Source of the DNA: Chitinophagaceae bacterium
GTDB lineage: Bacteria > Bacteroidota > Bacteroidia > Chitinophagales > Chitinophagaceae
Assembly (NCBI GenBank): GCA_025351145.1
Contig: JANXWM010000074.1
Coordinates: forward strand, 1-11,305
DNA length: 11,305 nucleotides
Direction: 5' to 3'
The notes beneath the pieces were generated by a model, which worked only from the letters and a program-made list of their open reading frames with translations, ran no database searches and was not told where the DNA came from. Positions 1-6,745 of this stretch are shown here, piece after piece. Both the position numbers and the translations under genes were made by a program. Position 1 is the stretch's first letter. Every line of letters begins with the position of its first letter.

Positions 1-1247
1 GTTGAGATAAGATCATCGTAAGGCAATATGCGGTTTATTTTGCCGGTAAGGTCTGTGGCAAATGCATATACATAAGCTTCCTGGTCAATGTTTATGTAGA
101 AGCGGAATTTAGAACCGCTGGTATAGCTGTTCATCATGGTATAAGCTACAAGGTCTTCTTTTCCTTTAGCATCTTCTTCTACCACAAGGTTGCGGGAAGA
201 GATTTTATTTACAGGCATGTCTTCGCCGGTGTTCAGTTTAAATTCAAGGCTTCCGCTAAGGCTGATGGTGTTGTTTGCAGGTACAGGTTTTGGATCTGGA
301 ACCGGGTCTGGCTTTGGTTCTGGCTTAGGATCGTCATGATGTTTTTCTGCAGGCTCGGGTGTTAAAGGATCTGCAAATGCCTGTAGCGCTTCTACACACC
401 ATTGCGTAAAATCGTTATACCGTATCCATATAAAACCATGATCGGCCCAGTCGGTTCCCCAACTGTTCAAAACCCGAAAAGCGCCACCGGCTTTATTGTC
501 ATCGAAACCCACAATTGTCATGGCATGGCCGCTGTGTTTCCAGTCGCTTAATGTATCATCGCCTTTTGTGTACCAAACATCTGTAGTAATATGAAAAAAG
601 CTTTCAGGCAAATAAAAACCTGTTGATACAGGCGTGCCTTCCATCAATGCTTTTTTTGTATCCTTTACCATTTGCTCAGGAGTTTTTACATATTTGTCAT
701 CAGTTAAAAAACCTTTCGCCGCAAAGAGTATTTGGGCATCCTGTATTTTATAATTGGCTGCTTCAGACTTCACTGTTTCGGTTACCGTAGGCCCACATTG
801 ATAAGGAACAGTGCTTAATAAAGCATCTCCGCCTTTTATCATGCTTACCAGGGCATCTACCGGGTCGGACCCGTTTTGGCAGTCTGCATCCTTGGGGTCT
901 TTTATCTGCTCATATAAATAAGAAGCAGAGAATGCATATTTATCAATTAATGCTTTATCTGTAAGGTCATGTGTTTTTGCATAAAGGATTGTTGCAACGC
1001 CATAGCCATTGGCAAAAGCAACACAAGTGCCATGCTGCCCCTGATCGCCGGGTGTTGGGCAATATTTTTCCAGTGAATAACTGGTGGGCATATCTTTAAA
1101 ACTGCGTAAAGAAAGCTGTATCTTTTGAGGAGTTTTAGCAACTGTAGCCGGGTTAAAGTTTGCACCGGTAGGGTGCCTTGATTGAGCTGATGCAATAAAA
1201 ACAAAAGCCATCAGCAATGTTGCGATAAAAAGAAATTTTTTCATCAT
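1..1247 (-). CDS. Secreted C1 (papain-family) cysteine peptidase with C-terminal DUF4384-like domain, 3' end outside window
   Basis: The minus-strand reading frame is open from the ATG at 1247 to the window edge, giving 415 residues with no stop. A second ATG follows at once (1244), so the start could be one codon later. Residues 1-21 form a Sec signal peptide ending ASA, with Gln22 next. The peptidase domain spans about residues 50-295 and has every papain catalytic residue: oxyanion Gln69 and Cys75 in QGQHGTCVAFA, His241 in SGHAMTIVGF, and Asn261 in VLNSWGTDW. A Pro/Asp/Lys-rich linker of repeated xPxP motifs covers about residues 293-323. The following part, including YTSGSKFRFYINIDQEAYVYAF, resembles the start of a DUF4384 domain, a beta-rich module often attached to bacterial peptidases. 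It should degrade proteins in the periplasm or outside the cell; substrate unknown. The family call is firm, the DUF4384 call moderate. Confidence 0.9.
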   Translation of the reverse strand, partial: MMKKFLFIATLLMAFVFIASAQSRHPTGANFNPATVAKTPQKIQLSLRSFKDMPTSYSLEKYCPTPGDQGQHGTCVAFANGYGVATILYAKTHDLTDKALIDKYAFSASYLYEQIKDPKDADCQNGSDPVDALVSMIKGGDALLSTVPYQCGPTVTETVKSEAANYKIQDAQILFAAKGFLTDDKYVKTPEQMVKDTKKALMEGTPVSTGFYLPESFFHITTDVWYTKGDDTLSDWKHSGHAMTIVGFDDNKAGGAFRVLNSWGTDWADHGFIWIRYNDFTQWCVEALQAFADPLTPEPAEKHHDDPKPEPKPDPVPDPKPVPANNTISLSGSLEFKLNTGEDMPVNKISSRNLVVEEDAKGKEDLVAYTMMNSYTSGSKFRFYINIDQEAYVYAFATDLTGKINRILPYDDLIS

Positions 1248-1422
1248 GTACTTGGTAATTAAATGGTTTTAGAATCATTTGCAATATGGGCTTTATTAAA
1301 TAAACAATCATACCCGCTTCACGGTATATTTTAAAATTCAGACAAATTGAACAAATGTTTTTATCCGCCCGGTTAATAAAAGATTGCAATCTTATATTCA
1401 TTAAAGCTGTATTTTTAAAATT

Positions 1423-2847
1423 ATGAAACGCATAGCAACCCTCTTATTTTTAACCTGCTTTTTCGTTCAGTCAAAAGCACAGGATACAAAGCCTTTTGGC
1501 CCCGTTCCATCTGCACGCCAATTACAATGGCACCAAATGGAGTTTTATATCTTCACACATTTTGGCCCCAACACTTTTACTGATCTTGAATGGGGCAAAG
1601 GCACAGAGCCTGAAGATATGTTTAACCCCACGGCATTAGACTGCAGGCAATGGTGCCGTGTGGCAAAAGCAGCAGGCGCAAAAGGGATTATTATTACAGC
1701 CAAGCACCACGATGGTTTTTGTTTATGGCCCAGTAAATATTCAACACATACTGTTGCTCAAAGTAAATGGCGAAATGGCAAGGGCGATGTGCTGAAAGAA
1801 TTATCCTCCGCCTGCAAAGAATACAATTTAAAACTGGGTATTTATTTATCGCCGTGGGACCGTAACCACCCCAAGTATGGCACCGATGAATACAATGAAG
1901 TTTTTGTAAACATGATGAAAGAAGTGGTAAGCCGTTATGGTCCTTTGTTCGAGTTTTGGTGGGATGGCGCCAATGGCGAAGGCCCCAATGGAAAGAAACA
2001 AATCTACGACTGGCACCGCTTTGAACAAACGATGCGAACCATTGCGCCAAACACACCTGTATTCAGCGATATTGGCCCCGATATTCGCTGGGTGGGCAAC
2101 GAAAGCGGCTTTGCCGGAAAAACAAACTGGAATTTATTAGATACTGCAGGCTTTAGCCGTGGTGCAGGCGGCCCTTCAACCGATACACTCAACAGCGGCA
2201 ACGAAAACGGCAAAAACTGGATACCCGCAGAATGCGATGTAAGCATCAGGCCGGGCTGGTTTTACCACTCCAATGAAGACGATAAAGTAAAAACACCAGA
2301 ACAGTTATTCGAGCTCTATTTAAAATCTGTTGGCCGTGGTTCTGCCTTATTATTAAACGTTCCGCCCGACAGGAGAGGGCTTATCAATGAACATGATTCC
2401 GCAGCACTCGCGGGCTTTAGAAAACTGCGTGAAGAAAGTTTTAAAACCAATCTCGCCGCAACAGCAAGGAAAGAAATTTTTTACGATAATGCCCTGTTCA
2501 CCAAACAATCTTTTGCAGACGGTAACCTAAAGACATTTGAAAAAAATATTGATTACAAACACACTGCGTACTGGTTAAAATTCCCCGCCGGGCAAACCGT
2601 AAACTGCGTTGTGTTGTATGAAGCCATTCAGTATGGCCAGCGTGTAAGCAGCTTCTCCATCGAGCTGCTTGATGGCGTAAATGTGCTGCAGAAAATCACC
2701 GGTACAACCATTGGCCGTAAGCGCATAATTACCTTTCCTTCACAGAAAGTTACGGCGGTAAGGTTTACGGTAACGGGTTCAAAATCCCCGGCACTTATTA
2801 GCGAAATAGAAGCCTATAATATTGATGAAAAGCTGGTAGAAAATTAG
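1423..2847 (+). CDS. Secreted alpha-L-fucosidase, GH29 (subfamily B-like), with C-terminal discoidin-like domain
   Basis: The 474-residue protein is complete. It begins with a signal peptide ending SKA|Q at about residue 19. The GH29 barrel spans about residues 30-340: HFGPNTFTDLEWG (46-58), the fucose-binding motif KHHDGFCLWPSKYS (94-107), FEFWWDGANGEG with the probable nucleophile Asp181, and RWVGNESG with Glu227 placed as acid/base in subfamily B enzymes. LLLNVPPDRRGLI (309-321) is the usual end of the domain. Residues 345-467 form a beta-rich region like an F5/8-type C (CBM32-like) domain. The enzyme retains configuration and removes terminal fucose; the GNE glutamate suggests alpha-1,3/1,4 linkages, which is inference. 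It is the only long plus-strand gene besides the catalase and is divergent from the C1 peptidase. No SusCD pair is next to it here. Confidence 0.95.
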   Translation: MKRIATLLFLTCFFVQSKAQDTKPFGPVPSARQLQWHQMEFYIFTHFGPNTFTDLEWGKGTEPEDMFNPTALDCRQWCRVAKAAGAKGIIITAKHHDGFCLWPSKYSTHTVAQSKWRNGKGDVLKELSSACKEYNLKLGIYLSPWDRNHPKYGTDEYNEVFVNMMKEVVSRYGPLFEFWWDGANGEGPNGKKQIYDWHRFEQTMRTIAPNTPVFSDIGPDIRWVGNESGFAGKTNWNLLDTAGFSRGAGGPSTDTLNSGNENGKNWIPAECDVSIRPGWFYHSNEDDKVKTPEQLFELYLKSVGRGSALLLNVPPDRRGLINEHDSAALAGFRKLREESFKTNLAATARKEIFYDNALFTKQSFADGNLKTFEKNIDYKHTAYWLKFPAGQTVNCVVLYEAIQYGQRVSSFSIELLDGVNVLQKITGTTIGRKRIITFPSQKVTAVRFTVTGSKSPALISEIEAYNIDEKLVEN

Positions 2848-2865
2848 TGTATTAAAATGCATTGA

Positions 2866-2917
2866 TTAGCCCGGCTGAAGAATAAATATGATGCATCCGT
2901 TGCGTCGCACTCTTGTG
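2866..2917 (-). repeat. Interspersed intergenic element, copy 1
   Basis: Read on the minus strand, the copy starts CACAAGAGTGCGACGCAAC, continues GGATGC and ends AGCCGGGCTAA. The 5' core contains the odd palindrome TGCG-A-CGCA and the 3' core is AGCC-G-GGCT. It lies 18 bp after the fucosidase stop codon, with a heptamer tandem array 15 bp from its 5' end. It forms an 18-bp perfect inverted repeat with copy 2 (2899-2916 against 3021-3038). Confidence 0.9.
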
Positions 2918-2932
2918 CAGCTGGAACTTTAA

Positions 2933-2960
2933 TGAACAGTGAACAGTGAACAATGAACAA
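2933..2960. repeat. Tandem heptamer array, 4 x TGAACAR
   Basis: Four head-to-tail 7-bp units, TGAACAG twice then TGAACAA twice. The array sits in the convergent gap between the fucosidase and M20 genes, beside the 5' end of element copy 1. Confidence 0.9.
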
Positions 2961-2978
2961 TTATCACTGAAAAACTCT

Positions 2979-3008
2979 TTGCCTCTTGCCTCTTTGCCTT
3001 GTTGCCTT
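2979..3008. repeat. Imperfect heptamer array, about 4 x TTGCCTY
   Basis: TTGCCTC occurs twice head to tail. Two further TTGCCTT units follow, each with one inserted base. The array lies 11 bp on the 5' side of element copy 2 and is a different sequence from the neighbouring TGAACAR array. Confidence 0.75.
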
Positions 3009-3019
3009 TCTTCCTGCAG

Positions 3020-3072
3020 TACAAGAGTGCGACGCAACAAAAGCCTTATAGATATTCACTTGCCGGGGTCAA
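3020..3072 (+). repeat. Interspersed intergenic element, copy 2
   Basis: The copy starts TACAAGAGTGCGACGCAAC, then AAAAGCCTTAT, and ends GCCGGGGTCAA at the same spacing as in the other copies. It lies downstream of the M20 peptidase gene in inverted orientation to copy 1. An 8-bp inverted repeat, TGCAGTAC at 3015-3022 and GTACTGCA at 3080-3087, brackets this copy. No such bracket is obvious around the others. Confidence 0.9.
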
Positions 3073-3127
3073 AAAAAACGTACTGCAAGATTTGGATTTA
3101 ATCAACAAAATATTGAAAATAAAATAA

Positions 3128-4663
3128 TTATTTCATCATCATCAGCACCCCCATAGTTTCTATTCCATCAAACAAATTACCAATACGGATATTTTCATTT
3201 TCAGCATGCTGGTTATTATCGTGATTGGCTATGGGAACGGTAATAGTTTTGGCATTAAGATACTTTTCAAATAAAAATAACGGAAGCGTGCCACCCATAG
3301 TTGGCTGCAGTACAACCTGGTCTTTGGTTGTTGTTTTAACCGCTTCAATAACCCTTTTAATGATGGGTAAATCCATTGATGTGCGCTGTGCATTAACGCC
3401 GTCTTCCCCAGGTATCACTTTTATAATTTTTGCATATTTTTTTCTTTCTTCATCAGTAGGTTCGTGGTCTGTAACATAATACCCCTGCGCTTTTATATGA
3501 TCAATTACTTTTTGCTGTTGCCTTCTCCAATCGTTACCCAGTACCAGCCTTAAGTCAAGCACCGCTGTTGCAAAGGTTGGTATTTGATTGGATGCCATTT
3601 TACCCACGTTTCCACTTTGCATACCATTAATGTTTAGCGACGGCATATTGATTGCATCACTTAATGATGTTCCCGGCATTTCAACGGCACTTATGCCAAG
3701 CTCATTTTTCATTTGCTCATCTACCGAAGGCACTTCCTGCAAAGCTTTTCTTTCTGAAGGGCTTAAGGGGGTTACATCATCGTAAAACCCTTTTACGGTC
3801 ACCCGTCCGTTTTCATCTTTCATAGAAGCCAGTAATTTTACCAGCATCATGGCAGGGTTAGGGGCCCAGTTGCCGTAATGGCCGCTGTGCAATGGCCTCT
3901 TTGAAGCATATACAGTAAGGTCAACATGCGTATCGCCACGAACGCCAAATACAATTTGCTTTTTTCCTGATTGGTGAACAGGCCCGTCGCAAATAATCCA
4001 CAAATCTGACTGCAGTAACGACTTGTAATTTTCCAGTATTTCATTAAGATGAGGAGAACCTGCTTCCTCTTCTCCTTCAAAGAAAAATTTAAGGTTATAG
4101 CCTGGCGTTAACGCGCTTTTTATTATGGCATCATAGGCATTAAGAATAGCATCAACACCGGCTTTATCATCAGAAGCACTGCGTGCATAAATCCGCCAAT
4201 CGTTATTATAATTGCCATTTGCAGGAAAAGGAATATTGGTTCCGCCTTTATCTATTGCATCCAAAAAAAGCTTTGGCTTAAATGGATCAAGCTCCTTTGC
4301 CCATTGGGCCGGGTTAACCGGTTGACCATCATAATGCGCATAAAAAATAAGGGTTTGCTTTGCACCCGGCACCATCACTTCGCCATACACCGCAGGCGGT
4401 GCCCCCGCCGTGGAAGCACGCAAAAGCTGTACTTTTTGTATGCCCCGTTTATTCATCATTGCCATAATAAATGCCGCACTCTTTTCCTGGCCGGCAGGGT
4501 CTGCAGCAACATTGGGCAAAGAAAGAAATGCAGTAAACTCATTCATAATATCGTTTGCATTTTGCTGCCCATATTTTCTTATGGTAAAAACTTCTGGTGA
4601 TTGCGCCGAAACGAATTCACCCATCAAAAAAACCAACAGGAAAAAGAAGCAATATTTTTTCAT
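3128..4663 (-). CDS. Secreted M20-family metallodipeptidase (carnosinase/CNDP-like)
   Basis: The 511-residue protein is complete. Its signal peptide ends VSA|Q at about residue 20. The M20 two-zinc site is intact: His110 and catalytic-support Asp112 in YAHYDGQPV, bridging Asp165 in SASDDKAG, general base Glu199 and ligand Glu200 in EGEEEAGS, Asp226 in CDGP, and C-terminal His486 in NQHAENENI. The lid or dimerisation domain is about residues 243-400 and carries His259 in LHSGHYG. The H-x-D-x-QPV, SDDK and HAENE pattern matches the carnosine dipeptidase-like M20 branch more closely than ArgE or DapE. It would cleave small peptides in the periplasm; the exact substrate cannot be read from sequence. 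A short dyad lies 21-36 bp upstream of the start, and repeat copies lie on both sides of the gene. Confidence 0.93.
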   Translation of the reverse strand: MKKYCFFFLLVFLMGEFVSAQSPEVFTIRKYGQQNANDIMNEFTAFLSLPNVAADPAGQEKSAAFIMAMMNKRGIQKVQLLRASTAGAPPAVYGEVMVPGAKQTLIFYAHYDGQPVNPAQWAKELDPFKPKLFLDAIDKGGTNIPFPANGNYNNDWRIYARSASDDKAGVDAILNAYDAIIKSALTPGYNLKFFFEGEEEAGSPHLNEILENYKSLLQSDLWIICDGPVHQSGKKQIVFGVRGDTHVDLTVYASKRPLHSGHYGNWAPNPAMMLVKLLASMKDENGRVTVKGFYDDVTPLSPSERKALQEVPSVDEQMKNELGISAVEMPGTSLSDAINMPSLNINGMQSGNVGKMASNQIPTFATAVLDLRLVLGNDWRRQQQKVIDHIKAQGYYVTDHEPTDEERKKYAKIIKVIPGEDGVNAQRTSMDLPIIKRVIEAVKTTTKDQVVLQPTMGGTLPLFLFEKYLNAKTITVPIANHDNNQHAENENIRIGNLFDGIETMGVLMMMK

Positions 4664-4683
4664 AAAACCGATTTAATAATAAG

Positions 4684-4699
4684 GAACTAAAATTAGTTC
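4684..4699. promoter_or_regulatory. Short dyad upstream of the M20 peptidase gene
   Basis: GAACTAA-AA-TTAGTTC is a perfect 7-bp inverted repeat with a 2-bp centre. Its near edge is 21 bp upstream of the peptidase start codon. It could be an operator for a dimeric regulator, or a leader feature. No regulator in this window is an obvious partner. Confidence 0.4.
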
Positions 4700-4749
4700 T
4701 TTTAGTGCTCAATAATAATGCTTAAAGTTAATCGCACCAAAGGCAATGA

Positions 4750-4841
4750 TTGGCCGGGCAGCAGGAACAATGATTAAGCTTTACTTGCGTCGCACTCTTG
4801 TACGGTTAGATTGTAGATGGAGCTTTTACCGAAGCGAAGAT
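4750..4841 (-). repeat. Interspersed intergenic element, copy 3 (extended form)
   Basis: The core occupies 4750-4802 and reads, on the minus strand, CGTACAAGAGTGCGACGCAAG, then TAAAGCTTAAT, then GCCCGGCCAA. The 5' extension starts with ATCTTCGCTTCGGTAA (4826-4841) and leads through AAAGCTC and TACAATCTAAC into the core. Copy 5 matches this extension base for base in spacing, and copy 4 carries the CGCTTCGGTAA block. An imperfect array of GAAGC-like pentamers covers 4831-4856 on the plus strand. Confidence 0.9.
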
Positions 4842-4856
4842 AGAAGCGAAGCGAAG

Positions 4857-4879
4857 GATGTTGGTCAGCGACCAACATC
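4857..4879. repeat. Perfect 10-bp hairpin with 3-nt loop
   Basis: GATGTTGGTC, loop AGC, GACCAACATC. It lies downstream of the 165-aa gene on its strand. No U-tract follows on either side, so it is not a standard intrinsic terminator. It directly adjoins the pentamer array at the 5' end of element copy 3. Confidence 0.8.
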
Positions 4880-4887
4880 GGCGGGAA

Positions 4888-4955
4888 GCTAAGTAGTGAT
4901 TTGCAATTGATTGAACAAGGCCCAACCCTGATAACGCAAATGTTTTTTGTTAGCC
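4888..4955 (-). other. attC-like imperfect fold just after the 165-aa gene (tentative)
   Basis: On the gene strand, GGCTAAC (4949-4955) and ATTTGC (4936-4941) are followed, after a 31-nt loop, by GCAAAT (4899-4904) and TTAGC (4888-4892). The two arms pair in order, 5 bp and 6 bp, separated by short spacers, which is the R''-L''-L'-R' layout of integron attC sites. Against this, the right core is CTTAGC rather than GTTRRRY, and the left core has G where RYYYAAC has a pyrimidine. No integrase is present in the window. The fold begins 5 bp beyond the stop codon of the gene. Confidence 0.35.
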
Positions 4956-4959
4956 GCCG

Positions 4960-5457
4960 TTAAGCCCCTCCATTAAAAGCTAAAAAACTAAATTGCTTTG
5001 CTTCTATGTCAAATAATACGCCCCAAAAGTAATCTCCTCCGTCGCAAGCAACTAAAGGATATTTTGTAGGGTCATAGCCGCGTTCTTTTAAACTTTTTAT
5101 TTCGTCCAGTGGAAAAGCATTAATATAAATAAATCTCTTGCCTTTGATGATCACGCCAATATATTGAAATGCGTAACGTTCTATACGGTCAACCTTGGCA
5201 TTTATAAAACAACATTCTTTGGCAGTAATCGTATCTATTTTTTTAAAATTGTCTTCAAGGATCGCAATTTCACTTAATGAAATTGTCCAAAACCCGTTTA
5301 TATTTTCGGGAATACTTCTCGAACATTGATCAAGCATAGTAGAACCATATGATGTGTCAAGAGCAACGCCAAAAGATGGCTTGAATATTAAATTTTGGCT
5401 TTCAGCTTTACGGCTACATAAAAGGAAAATTGACATTAACACTGTCACTTGCTTCAT
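4960..5457 (-). CDS. Exported protein of unknown function, 165 aa
   Basis: I do not recognise a family. The protein starts with a hydrophobic signal-like segment, residues 1-20, ending AES|Q. Cys14 lacks a lipobox, since Leu precedes it, so it is probably not a lipoprotein. The mature part is a mix of short beta-type stretches. It contains Cys45, the pair Cys82-Cys83, and a C-terminal ACDGGDYFWGVLFD motif (residues 137-150), followed by KQFSFLAFNGGA at the end. Small Bacteroidota proteins with a CDGG-x-x-FWGV ending are known only as hypothetical. The start at 5457 gives the signal peptide and follows an A-rich stretch. The gene is bracketed by inverted extended copies of the interspersed element (3 and 4) and, closer in, by direct GCTAA-N11-CAATTG repeats. 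This suggests it is acquired or mobile cargo. Confidence 0.75.
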   Translation of the reverse strand: MKQVTVLMSIFLLCSRKAESQNLIFKPSFGVALDTSYGSTMLDQCSRSIPENINGFWTISLSEIAILEDNFKKIDTITAKECCFINAKVDRIERYAFQYIGVIIKGKRFIYINAFPLDEIKSLKERGYDPTKYPLVACDGGDYFWGVLFDIEAKQFSFLAFNGGA

Positions 5458-5476
5458 TTTGGTGCTAATTTATGAC

Positions 5477-5499
5477 GGCTAACAAATGTATGCCAATTG
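5477..5499 (-). repeat. Cassette-end-like direct repeat upstream of the 165-aa gene
   Basis: GCTAA at 5478-5482 and CAATTG at 5494-5499 are separated by 11 bp. The same motif with the same 11-bp gap occurs at 4888-4909 in the same orientation on the other side of the gene. The GGCTAAC here (5477-5483) is also the inverted partner of GTTAGCC at 4949-4955, next to the stop codon. The unit between the two motifs is 590 bp. Confidence 0.5.
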
Positions 5500-5540
5500 T
5501 GAATAAAACTTTTGCATATAAAGCTAATGAACTGCGTATC

Positions 5541-5630
5541 ATCTACGCTTCGGTAAGGCAGAATAGCATTAATAATGTACAAGGGTGCGACGCAAGAAAA
5601 GCTTCATAGTAATTCTCTTGTTTGGCTCAT
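5541..5630 (+). repeat. Interspersed intergenic element, copy 4 (extended form)
   Basis: The 5' extension ATCTACGCTTCGGTAA (5541-5556) matches the rc of 4826-4841 at 15 of 16 positions. The core begins at 5578: TACAAGGGTGCGACGCAAG, AAAAGCTTCAT, GTTTGGCTCA. The 3' end overlaps the TGA stop codon of the DinB-family gene by 4 bp. Copies 3 and 4 face each other across the 165-aa gene. Confidence 0.9.
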
Positions 5631-6160
5631 AATTCGCTTTCGGTAAAATCAATCCCTTTCAAAACCTTTACGGTAACCAGCAACTGCCCGGTGTGCCGCA
5701 TGGTATGTTCGGCGGCATGAAATAATAAACCCAGCACAGTGGAAGGTAATTGTTTGCGCCCAACGCCACGGAATGCTGTCAGCGTTGTTTCGCCTGTTTG
5801 GCTTAGTTGTGCAAGCGCTGCATCAACCTGTTTATTAAAACGGAGCAACAGCGATGCTGTATCAATGTTTGTATCTTTTTTGCTTTCGGCGGCTAACTCA
5901 TTTAATTGCTGTGCGGATAATGTTTCTGCTTTTGCATAAGTAAAGAGCCTGTCAATTACTCCACTCAAATGCTGCAGGTGAAATGCCGGAGATGCAAGCC
6001 CCGCAGGATTTTGCCATAGTAAATGCGCGGGGAAATGCTGCATCAATTCATTTACTTCTTCACGGGCCTGCAGCAGTGCATGGGCCACCGGTTGTAGTAA
6101 TGCGGGGATGTTTTCAACCGGTCCGCGCATCCAGTATTCGGGTTGTTTAATTGTTGCCAT
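5627..6160 (-). CDS. DinB-family (four-helix, metal-binding) protein
   Basis: The 177-residue protein has no signal peptide and is predicted cytoplasmic and mostly helical. The DinB/YfiT-like His triad can be placed at His64 (HLQHLSGVIDRL, with His61 as alternative) and at His152 and His156 in FHAAEHTMRHTGQL. The final motif, H-x-x-x-H followed by GQL, is the strongest family marker. Members bind a divalent metal; some are thiol-dependent S-transferases, but most have no known substrate. The start is 33 bp beyond the terminator of the upstream gene, so it needs its own promoter in that short space or must be reached by read-through. The TGA stop codon lies inside element copy 4. Confidence 0.85.
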   Translation of the reverse strand: MATIKQPEYWMRGPVENIPALLQPVAHALLQAREEVNELMQHFPAHLLWQNPAGLASPAFHLQHLSGVIDRLFTYAKAETLSAQQLNELAAESKKDTNIDTASLLLRFNKQVDAALAQLSQTGETTLTAFRGVGRKQLPSTVLGLLFHAAEHTMRHTGQLLVTVKVLKGIDFTESEL

Positions 6161-6192
6161 TGTGAAATGAAGTTATTGAAATAGTAAAAAAG

Positions 6193-6239
6193 AAAAGCAA
6201 CCTGCAGATTTAATATACTTAAATCCGCAGGTTGCTTTT
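6193..6239 (-). terminator. Strong intrinsic terminator after the small exported protein gene
   Basis: AAAAGCAACCTGC (6193-6205) pairs perfectly with GCAGGTTGCTTTT (6227-6239). After one A-C mismatch, GATTTAA and TTAAATC add 7 bp, with a 5-nt loop. On the minus strand the stem is followed by a T-rich tail TTTTCTTTTTTA. A run of five T on the other strand makes partial bidirectional action possible. It lies 25 bp past the stop codon at 6265. Confidence 0.9.
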
Positions 6240-6264
6240 TAAAGAAGATCAATAAAAAAAGGAT

Positions 6265-6645
6265 TTACATTTTGGCTTTAACTTCACTAACGATCAATGC
6301 CTGCACGCCCCCTTTTTCAGATACTGTACCTGTAACGGTTACTTTTTCACCAGCCATTTTTTTTGCATCATCGTAAGCTGCGGGATTGGCTTTTCCGGCA
6401 ACGAGCAGGTAAACTTTGCCATCGTCGGTAAGTACGCCCATTGGTGCACCGCCTTTAATACAGGAGACAGAGCAATCTTTGTGGTTGTCTCCATGTGCTC
6501 CGGAAGTCATATAGCATTTCATGTCCAGTATTTCACCGGTCACAGTTTTGCTGTCATCGTTTTTGGGCATGAATGAAGAGAATGATAAAAACAAAATTCC
6601 AACTAATGCAGATCCTGCAATCTTTTTAAAATGGTTCGCTTTCAT
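6265..6645 (-). CDS. Small exported Cys/His protein, probable OB-fold-like metal or cofactor binder
   Basis: The 126-residue protein has an N-terminal hydrophobic signal segment, residues 9-25, after a basic start. The mature part begins near residue 27. The motif GEILDMKCYMTSGAHGDNHKDCSVSCIKGGAP holds Cys44, His55, Cys58 and Cys62 in a C-x10-H-x2-C-x3-C arrangement, followed by GG. The rest alternates strands, VYLLVAGK and EKVTVTGTVSEKGGVQALIV, as in a small OB-type barrel. Similar exported proteins occur widely in Bacteroidota without assigned function. The cysteines could bind a metal or cofactor or form disulfides; the sequence does not decide. The gene appears to be a single unit, with element copy 5 upstream and its own strong terminator. 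Confidence 0.75.
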   Translation of the reverse strand: MKANHFKKIAGSALVGILFLSFSSFMPKNDDSKTVTGEILDMKCYMTSGAHGDNHKDCSVSCIKGGAPMGVLTDDGKVYLLVAGKANPAAYDDAKKMAGEKVTVTGTVSEKGGVQALIVSEVKAKM

Positions 6646-6745
6646 ATTTTAAAATTTAGAAGTGACAAAATGATAAGGATGCAGGGAAGAAGCAGCAAGG
6701 AATTATAAAATTACTGTGTTTTTCAATACAGACGCAAGAATAAAA

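Noticed and set aside
1153..1401. 82-codon minus-strand frame reaching across the C1 peptidase start
   Set aside because: It overlaps the well-supported peptidase start and signal peptide in another frame and shows no family motif.
1248..1422. TTG...TAnnTTTG promoters for the divergent C1 peptidase and fucosidase genes
   Set aside because: No full match to the Bacteroidota box in either direction; partial A/T-rich matches are too weak or badly spaced to report.
2852..3040. 62-codon minus-strand reading frame in the convergent gap
   Set aside because: It runs through two element copies and two tandem arrays; the predicted product is low-complexity translation of repeats with no recognisable domain.
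4857..4879. Intrinsic terminator for the 165-aa gene
   Set aside because: The 10-bp stem is strong, but no U-tract follows on the gene strand, only a C/T-mixed pentamer array.
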